From: Owenia fusiformis
Taxonomy: Eukaryota; Annelida; Polychaeta; Sabellida; Oweniidae
Direction: 5' to 3'
Length of the DNA: 25,000 bases
Assembly (NCBI GenBank): GCA_903813345.2
Contig: CAIIXF020000255.1
Location: forward strand, 1 to 25,000
Below are positions 10,005-19,200 of this stretch, one piece after another (position 1 is the stretch's first letter; each line of letters starts with the position of its first letter). The translations under genes and the position numbers were made by a program. A model generated the notes under the pieces. It searched no databases. It was given only the letters and a program-made list of their open reading frames with translations, and was not told where the DNA came from.

Positions 10005-10239
10005 ATGGGAGCAATGGGAATAGCTGTCCGCAGATGCAGTCTGCCCCGACTACTTTTGGCCTCATCGATATTCTGTACTCTGCCATGTATTCTTCTGATC
10101 ATTACGTGGACTCGAGTTGCAAAGGTATCTCCAATGGAAGACGTTGATTCGATTCTGGACAATGTGCGACTACAGATTGCGGCGAATGAACACAATGGCA
10201 AGACTCTTAAGGTTGTCGTCGTGGAGGAGCACCAAGAAG
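10005..10239 (+). CDS. gene C exon 1: signal anchor and VVVVEEHQE
   Basis: 235 bp, ATG 10005 to donor GTATGA (10240). It ends with a lone G that joins TT of exon 2 to make Val, giving EEHQE-VLPYW, the expected UPF0489 (E/D)(E/D)HxEVLP block. The open frame reaches upstream of 10005 only through a non-ATG codon. Confidence 0.85.
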
Positions 10240-13200
10240 GTATGAAAAATTAGGACAATTCATGTATCATATCCATGCTCAATAATATATTCTTGCTTAA
10301 CCCATTCGATCAAATTAAACGTTTCGACGTAATTACGTAAGCGCTTTTTAAAATTTTTGACAATAGCTTTAAGATAAATTCCTTGGGAAAGGGTTAAAAC
10401 TAGGTCATTATGGCCCTACTTTTGCGAAAATACGGAAAACTCATCTTGACCTTCGACCTTGGGTCGACTATCTAATACAGATGAGTAAATGCGCCAAATA
10501 AAATAGGTCGTGTGCATGAGTATTTCTATGGAAGGCTAATTGAAATACATTCGAAGTCACTTTTATTCCAGGCGTGGGAAGTTGGGATCGGGGTTACTTG
10601 GGTTTTCAATCTGTTTTACCGTCAAACCATCAGACGACGTAGGCTAAAAAAATTTATCTTTATTACTTTGAGATAACAATTTAGCCACTACATAGGATAG
10701 CGATAAAACGGTTACTCAATTTATGAATTTGTAGTTCTGCCATATTGGTTTCAAGCAGCGTCCAATGGAGTGCTGAAAAAAGAGAGAAATGTGCTGGTGA
10801 GTAGTAGTAGATAAAAGCCAGTGAAGATATACTCCCGTCCAACCGTTGGATAAATCATTTTCTCATATGACTAACAAAGATACAGCCATCTTTACCCCAT
10901 GCAAGATATTGCCATCTTTCATCCTAAAAAGTCACACGTGCAAGATGAGATTTACTTGTGATATCACCGGTCTATAAACATCAACAACATGGCAACGGGT
11001 ACAGCGTTGTTGTGCGTATCCATGCTAATTCTACAAAACTTAGTTGTGACGTCATAACAATGGAGCTTTGTTGCCACATGTATCTATGTATTTTCTTCAA
11101 TATTGTTATGACGTCATAACAATTGAAAGATGAAGTTCAATTAATTTGAAGCAATTTTTACTCAGTTTTATGATAAAATGGTGAAAATATGGCATAATAC
11201 AGAGTCATATGAGAAAAACTTTCTTGTACTCGTACCTGTGCAATATCGTCCATTCTTGACTCGCTTTGATAATGTTTCTTTATCTCGTCTTCGACTCGAT
11301 AAAGAAGAATTATCAAAGCTCATCAAGAATGGACGATCTTGCACAGGTAAGCTACTCATATAAGAACCTCTATTTCTGCAATTTAAGAAAAATAAGAAAA
11401 GAACAACAAATATAGGCGCTGAATGAATTGTAACCCGATTTGTCTTTAAAGGACAACTGAAATAGCTTTTCTCAACTTGCAGCTACAAAAATGCGGTTTT
11501 CTCCATTGTAAGCCCAACGTAGAGTTCTTGCGATAGCCGTTATAAAATAAATGTTAGATAACTGCTAACGGTCATAAATAACGAAACAAAACTAACTGAT
11601 CAATCAAATTGGCCCCCACGTGATAAGTAACGTCATATACAAAATATAGCTTTGTTTTGTTGGTTCCTTAGTAATCACAACGTCACGGCAACCATAGGAT
11701 TGTAGTGTAAACCAAAACAAAACATTTAGGCATTATGACGTTATGGGCCACGTGGGGACCAGTGAGAGATCACGTGGGGGCCAATAACGTCACAACCAAT
11801 TCGAATATTGCTTATTAAGCAGCTATAACGATCGTTAGAGTGAAATAGTTTTCGCACTACTGATGAGAAAACATGTCCAAATACATTTATCAAAAAATTA
11901 TATTGATTCCTGTAGGTTAAAAATACCATTTCATATCTGCTTTAAAGGACAACTGAAATAGCTTTTCTCAACTTGCAGCTACAAAAATGCGGTTTTCTCC
12001 ATTGTAAGCCCAACGTAGAGTTCTTGCGATAGCCGTTATAAAATAAATGTTAGATAACTGCTAACGGTCATAAATAACGAAACAAAACTAACTGATCAAT
12101 CAAATTGGCCCCCACGTGATAAGTAACGTCATATACAAAATATAGCTTTGTTTTGTTGGTTCCTTAGTAATCACAACGTCACGGCAACCATAGGATTGTA
12201 GTGTAAACCAAAACAAAACATTTAGGCATTATGACGTTATGGGCCACGTGGGGACCAGTGAGAGATCACGTGGGGGCCAATAACGTCACAACCAATTCGA
12301 ATATTGCTTATTAAGCAGCTATAACGATCGTTAGAGTGAAATAGTTTTCGCACTACTGATGAGAAAACATGTCCAAATACATTTATCAAAAAATTATATT
12401 GATTCCTGTAGGTTAAAAATACCATTTCATATCTGCTTTAAGAGTTAACGGAAATAGCTTTGAATAATTTTACAATCCTTTCAAAAAATCCTGGACTTAT
12501 ACAATGAGATGAATAATGAAAATCCTTGGCATCAGCGATCCACTTTTGGATTCGATTCAGATGTTCGGCTCGAAGGTGTTTTAAAGAGAAAGTTTGAAAA
12601 CACATTACCTGATCAACAAATGTTGATAATGAGTTCTAGAACATTCAACAGCATCAAGTGCCTTGATTTTGCACAATAAACACATACTATACAATGATGA
12701 ACTCCAATCATAATGTGATAAGGAACTCATAATATTTTAATATTACTGTTACTGTACGCAATGAAGCATGGATAAGTAGACATTTTTCAATTTATAGACT
12801 TTAATGCATCCTCGTTAATATCCAATATTAATACAAATACCATCAACCTTTTCATTACGTAATTGAAATAAAGATTGCCGTATTTCAAAGTCAAATATCT
12901 CTATTATTGTACTCATGGTTAAGATAAATGCAAAACTTAATAAAGTTTATGTAATGAGCTTCTTATTTGTATATTGTCATAAATTACTTCTAGGTTCATA
13001 TAGATGGCCACCCGGATTTTGTGTTACCACAGCTTGTCCATGGATATCCGAGGTTCCGCCTTCCCACAAGTGACGGAGAGCTCTATAGGATGATCCAAAA
13101 GAATGATGTATTCATAACGGTAAGGTACACTGTTTCAAATGAAGGGAATGACACCAGACCCAGAGAAAACATCTGCATCTTGGAAGCCAGGCAGTATCTG

Positions 13201-16200
13201 TGTGATTTCATAAAAATTCGGAAATGTTCTTCAGATATGAGCCCCCTCTAAATATTGGGTGCGGAGGTACGTTTATGGAGCTCCTCCGCACCCAATATTT
13301 AGAGGGGGCTCATATCTGAAAAACATTTCCGAATTTTTATAAAATCACACAGATACTGCCTGGCTTCCAAGATGCAAAAATAATTTGTATAGATAGTGTA
13401 CCTTGAACACCATTTTTTATGAATGCTGGGGACTCAGTATTAATTTCAAAATATATAGGTCTGGGAAAGGTTTAAGGCATACTGCGTCGCTATAGAATGA
13501 ATTGCGCTACTATTTTCACAATTGTATTGATATTTGGTGTCAAATACACATATCTTGGTATATTTGAAGTCCCAAAACGGCTTAGTTTCAGAAATATCCC
13601 AAATTTAAATTCAAAAATGACCGCTAGCTCCGCACCCTCCGCTCATTTGCTCCGCACCCAATATTTCCCACAGGCTCTGTCTGCATAGGGTGTAATATAA
13701 TGTTACAGAATAAATCGTATTGTAGTATATTAGTTATATTAGTAAACAAAGTATTATTTCGTTTTCATATAGTTAATTTTATGATGTCCAAAATTCACAG
13801 CTGTTAATGCCCGAATTTGTAAAGACATGAAGTCAAACCAAATAGTCGATTAATGGTAGTTATCCAAATGAATAGAGTTATTCAAGATACAGCGAAACCC
13901 TCTGTCCGTTCGTCCATCCTCTAGTTCGTACCTTATTTCCAGATTATTTAAAGTCAGACATAAAAGATTTTCAAAGGCGCGAATCAGAAGTGAGATACAA
14001 TACTATTGTCTGCCTAGTCCTTTTTTGTTTTGTTATTCTTTCGGGCGCATACTATGTATTGGATCAAATACTTTATAATAATAGCAAAAATACCACCAAG
14101 CATAACCAAAGAGCACACGACCAATGCAGTTATGTCAAGAAGAAAGTACTGGAAAATATTAAGCTCGTTTTCTGCATTAGACCTCAAATGATGTGCCCCT
14201 TTATGTTTGATGACATACTCTATCCAATACATAAGCTTTTTCTTTGGGTCAATAGGTTGGCTATGGAAGATATCAGCAGCTTTATTTGCATTATCTTTAT
14301 AGCGTTTATCCCTGATCACCTCTTTCATAGCATTACTAAACTTTTCACTCGTCATTTCCGTCAATAAAACTGTTTTCCCAGACTTTACTTTGTGAGTTAG
14401 TTTGTGGCAGTTAAAAGGTTGGTCCCAAAAGAACGGCACTCCAACAGTGGGCATAGCATAATGAAATGCTTGGAATAATACAGACGCTCCGCATTGTGTC
14501 ACCAATAATTTTGTAGAAGGATGTGCCAACAGATCGTCTTGAGGGATCCATTCTTTCACAATGGTGTTATTTCCAAGTCCTTTTGGTGGGGGACCCTCAT
14601 AGCTCCATATGACGGTCTGAGGCATTGCAGCGAAGGCCGTTGCAAACGTTTCACTCGTTTTAGGATCTAATCGACGGTGCATAGATCCAAAACTAGCAAT
14701 AATTATGCCATGTTCTCCTGCTTTCTTGATGATTTTGCTGTACTCTGTATCCAAAGGCTTTGGTTCAGATATCATGAAAAATCCTTCGATAGATATGATA
14801 TGGGGCATATATGGAGCAGGGTAATGGATAGCGTCATTTCTATTCATCATGAACAGTGATATAGTTTTGTATGCATCTCGTATATTGTCACATGAATCCC
14901 CGTAGCCATGTTCTCTGCAGATAGAGATGAATTTATTGTACATATTGTACCATGTCCACTTTATATGCCAATACTCTACAACGTTCATGAACCGTTCTGT
15001 AAATGTCATTTCGTCAGTGTATGTTGCAGGGAAAAAAGCATGAACAAATGCCAAATTAAATCTTGGTGCAAAATTTGCATCAAGTGACATTGGACCCCAG
15101 TTACAGTACACAATCATTGGTATGTCAAAATATGCAGAAACCAGTCTCGGGAAAAATACAGCTTCGTCTGCAAAAATTAAATCAAATTTTGATGTTGCTA
15201 TTTCATTCCATACGTCCTTGTCTTTTAATGCAAATTTTAAGTTATCTTCATATGCTTGCCCAGCGATTGGTAGAAGAGTGGTGTAGGGTTTGTATACCAT
15301 AGAGTTGAGCCATTCCTGGTTTGTTGTGGATGTAGCTGTATCCGGATCATATGCCGGGGTCTTATAGGTTAGAACCCTAAAAGCTAAGTCCAAGTTAGAA
15401 CCCTCTGCATGCTTAAACAGAGATTCATTCTCTATTCTATCCGACACAATTACAGTTACTTCGTGGCCAGCTTGCAGTAAGATTCGCCCAATTCTAAGGA
15501 CATTTGTTACTCGACTAGTGTAGCCTATATCCTGAGGTGCAAGAAGAATGCTACTGCTGTCAGAAAACTCAAAACAAAGTGTCATCAGTAAGAAAATCTT
15601 AATCAACGCCATAGTTCATGTACGTGTGTCTGTTGTAAACGACGACAATCATGTGCCACTTGGTTATCTAGAAGATTGAACAAGGTAGGTCATATGTAGT
15701 TGTAATGTGCTTTACATGGCACAGCCTATCTCTGTCCTCAAACTCAAGTACCTCCAAAATCATAATGACCTGTACCACTTTTTCACAACTGGTTACTTTG
15801 ATGTAACGTAACAAGATGGATTAACTTCCTGGATTCGGTTTTGGTAAGATTTTTTGTTTTGTTTACAGGATTTAAACCGAGGCTACTTTTAAGTCAAGTT
15901 GCAGATTATAATTTGGCATAAACTTAGACAATATAATCTAGCTTTTCAAAATGCCTTCGGTTTGCATTGTAAATGAAGTTGAAGTTATAAACATAGTCCT
16001 TCGTTTAAATTGTTACATTGATGAAAGTCCATTACAATGTTTCTTTGACGTGGACATGTAGTTACGTTGACGAAAGGAAAATTGTCCAAATCGAGGTTGA
16101 CTGATCTGTGAAATGCTGATACCGGTTAATAAATAAGGGTTATGTACTGGGAGGTTTTGGATATGGGGTTTATCCAGAGGGAGATATGCATATCTCAGGA

Positions 16201-19200
16201 GGGATGAACCCAATATCCAAACCGACCGTACATAACTGCTTTATCCTATACCAAGCAGAGTTTTCTAATTTTCTTTCAATTTGTTTTCATTTTTTTTATT
16301 TTTCCAATTTTTTCACATTTTTCTAATTAAAAAATCAATTTTTTTTCTTTTTTCAATTTTTTATTTTTTTCAAATTTTTTTCCCATTTTAAAAAAAAATT
16401 CTTATTTTTTCAAATTTTTTTCCAAGCGGGAAGATATGCCCTGGAGCGGGAGATATGGAGGTTCAGGATATGGAAACCTCAAAATCAGGATACGGGATAT
16501 ATCGTACTAACTTATCTCCCTAAAACTCTACTTGGCATAGGATAAACCTTATTATCCTATGCCCAGTAGAGTTTTAGGGAGATAAGTTGGTAAGATATAT
16601 CTCGTGTCCTGATATGAGGTTTCCATATCCAGAACCTCCAAATCTCCCGCCATATCTCCCGCTCCAGAGCATATATTCCCGCTTTGAAAACAATGAAAAA
16701 AAATTTGAAAAAAGAAAACTCTTTTGGGTATAGCATAAAGCAGTTATGTACAGTTGGTTTGGATATGTGGTTTATACCTCATGAGATATGCACATCTACC
16801 GTCGGTCCCTGCGGTCCCTCAGGAAAATATGCATATCCCCCTCTGGATAAACCCCATATCCAAACAAAACAACCCATTTCATAACCCTTATGTATATAGT
16901 ACAAAGTATTGTAAATATTTCCAATTATATAAGACTCCCAAAACAAAAGTGAATTATCAAACACAATTAGTTCACGCAGTTAAACCCCATCCTCCAAACG
17001 CAGTTTGCTAAATAGCTTTGAAATCTCGTTGAAGTCTCGTTTAATGAAATTTTAGGAAATCTACATTTTAGTTACCATAAGACATACATTTTCTTCTATT
17101 TGATGACATATCTGAATTCTCTGTATAATTTTCTGTCAAAACAACTTTGATGTTTGTTTTCTGAAAAAGGTTGGACTAAATTCCCTTTGATATTACAACA
17201 CACTTTGGATACAGACTACCTCTCTTAGGCATTTATAACGCAAGGTTTTAAAGATGGGGAAGCATCTTCGATTCCATTCCTTGTTTAGACATACTATGGG
17301 GCTAATTTCAAAATGTGGATGTATCCCCTTTAAATTTATGTAAGGCATTGACGTCTATCGACCCCTAAGTCTGACTTTGTTATATACACTGTCTCAAGTC
17401 AAAAGTATTGGATATAGATAGGATATCAAATCTTTGTTCATTTGTGCCTTGGGTAACTCAAAATGATCACAGGAACGTAGGTATCTGCTGAAATCTTGAC
17501 AATGTATGCCTTTATTGCGCTGATGTATTCCAAGGGATAGTAAAGGATGTGGATCCCACAATGCTTATCCTTGGATCAAATATTTATGTAAGACAGTGTG
17601 GTATTTCAAATTTATGAAAACGGTTTCATATTTTGTTTGTCTAGATTTGCTAACCAATTGACATCCTGGTCTCTTGTTCAACACTAAGTGAGAACCTGTC
17701 ATAAGAAAAAAGACCCTATATATCCCAAACATGGTCTAACGTGAAAAGAATTAATGTCTTACAACCCCCCCCCCCCCCCCCCCCCATATCAGAATATTAG
17801 AACCTATATCACATTCCAGGACCATAACACCAAGGGACATTTCATTCAAACTGAAGCCATTACAATACATGTTGAAGAAAAAATTGTAGATACTAATATT
17901 CATAAAAGATAGAGCATTCAGTCTCAAATGATGTGGGATAGTCCAATAGCAATTCAAAGGGTCAACATCCATTCGCAAAGCCGTTGCCATAATCCATTAA
18001 AAACAATAATTCACAATGGTCATCGGGAGAGAATAAATCAAAATGTTCATATTCAAACTAAGACATAGTAAGGATAGACCAATCGGTTGAATGTAAAAAG
18101 CCAAACTTGCAATATAGGTTACAATGTGGGGGTGGTGTTGATTAATTACGTTTAATATTGATTAGAAATTTTGCAATCAATTCCCTATGTCAGAACACAT
18201 AAGCTGACTTTGACCTCCGTATTGTTTATGTGTGTCTGCTATCTAGCATTTCGTTGATCTGTATGTAATGTGTAATACTTGTAAATATTTTCCAATAAAT
18301 GCAGTATTAGAGATTTTATGGTTATACTCAAACGCCGACGAAAGATCTTACATACTTAAGTTATTTTTTGTTTAATATTTTACAGTTTAATAACATAATA
18401 AATAAATAAATGTCAATTTAGTTAGATGTCTATGGAATCCTCAAAACATTCTCTTGAAATGTACAGAGCAGGTCACAGCTATTTATACAGTGCGTATCAA
18501 AAAACGCAACAGATTGTTATCTCGGAAAAGCACAAAACCAGTGATAACAGCATTGATTTCATTCAATGCATCATGAAGCATGTGTCTCCTCTTTACAATG
18601 ATATATCATTCATTAACATTTGGTCATGGTTGGGCGAGTAATCATTCCATTTGCAAAGTTGGCCAAAATTAGCTTGGGACCTAGTTATAAACATCGCAAA
18701 AGTCAGTGTACGGAGCCCGATGCAATATTGGAAGAAAACATAAAACCAATGCTGACCAACCAAATTACTCCTCTTTGCAATGGAATATCATTCATTCACA
18801 GGGAGTCATGGTTGGCCGAATAATCATTAATTTTGCAAAGTGGGGCAAAATTCAGCTCGGACTCAAGTTTGAAATATTGCAAAAGTCAGTACAAGGGGCA
18901 TAGTGGCTATTGGAGGAAGGTGTGACAGGTGTGACATAGACTCTTGCAAGAATACATCCTATACCCCTCCACATTGCCACCACTTCCTTACACATAAAGA
19001 TGCGCTCATATGTCCACGTCATGCATGGTTCAGCCGAGTCATCTGTGGGTTAAAGCAGAGAAAAGCAGCCCATTGGCAATTCTTTCTCGAGGTTTTGCAA
19101 TATCTGGTGAAGGAATTGTGAGCACAGATGCTCCTGAGATGCTCCAAAAGAGAAAGTCACAACAATTCAAGTCAGGGGAACTTCCATTGGCATTTAGCCC

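Noticed and set aside
11741-12425. Two identical 62-codon minus-strand open frames
   Set aside because: They are identical only because they lie in the 496-bp tandem duplication; no domain and no start context.
13990-14367. 125-codon plus-strand open frame with hydrophobic segments
   Set aside because: It is the complementary strand of the UGT-like gene's carboxy-terminal region.
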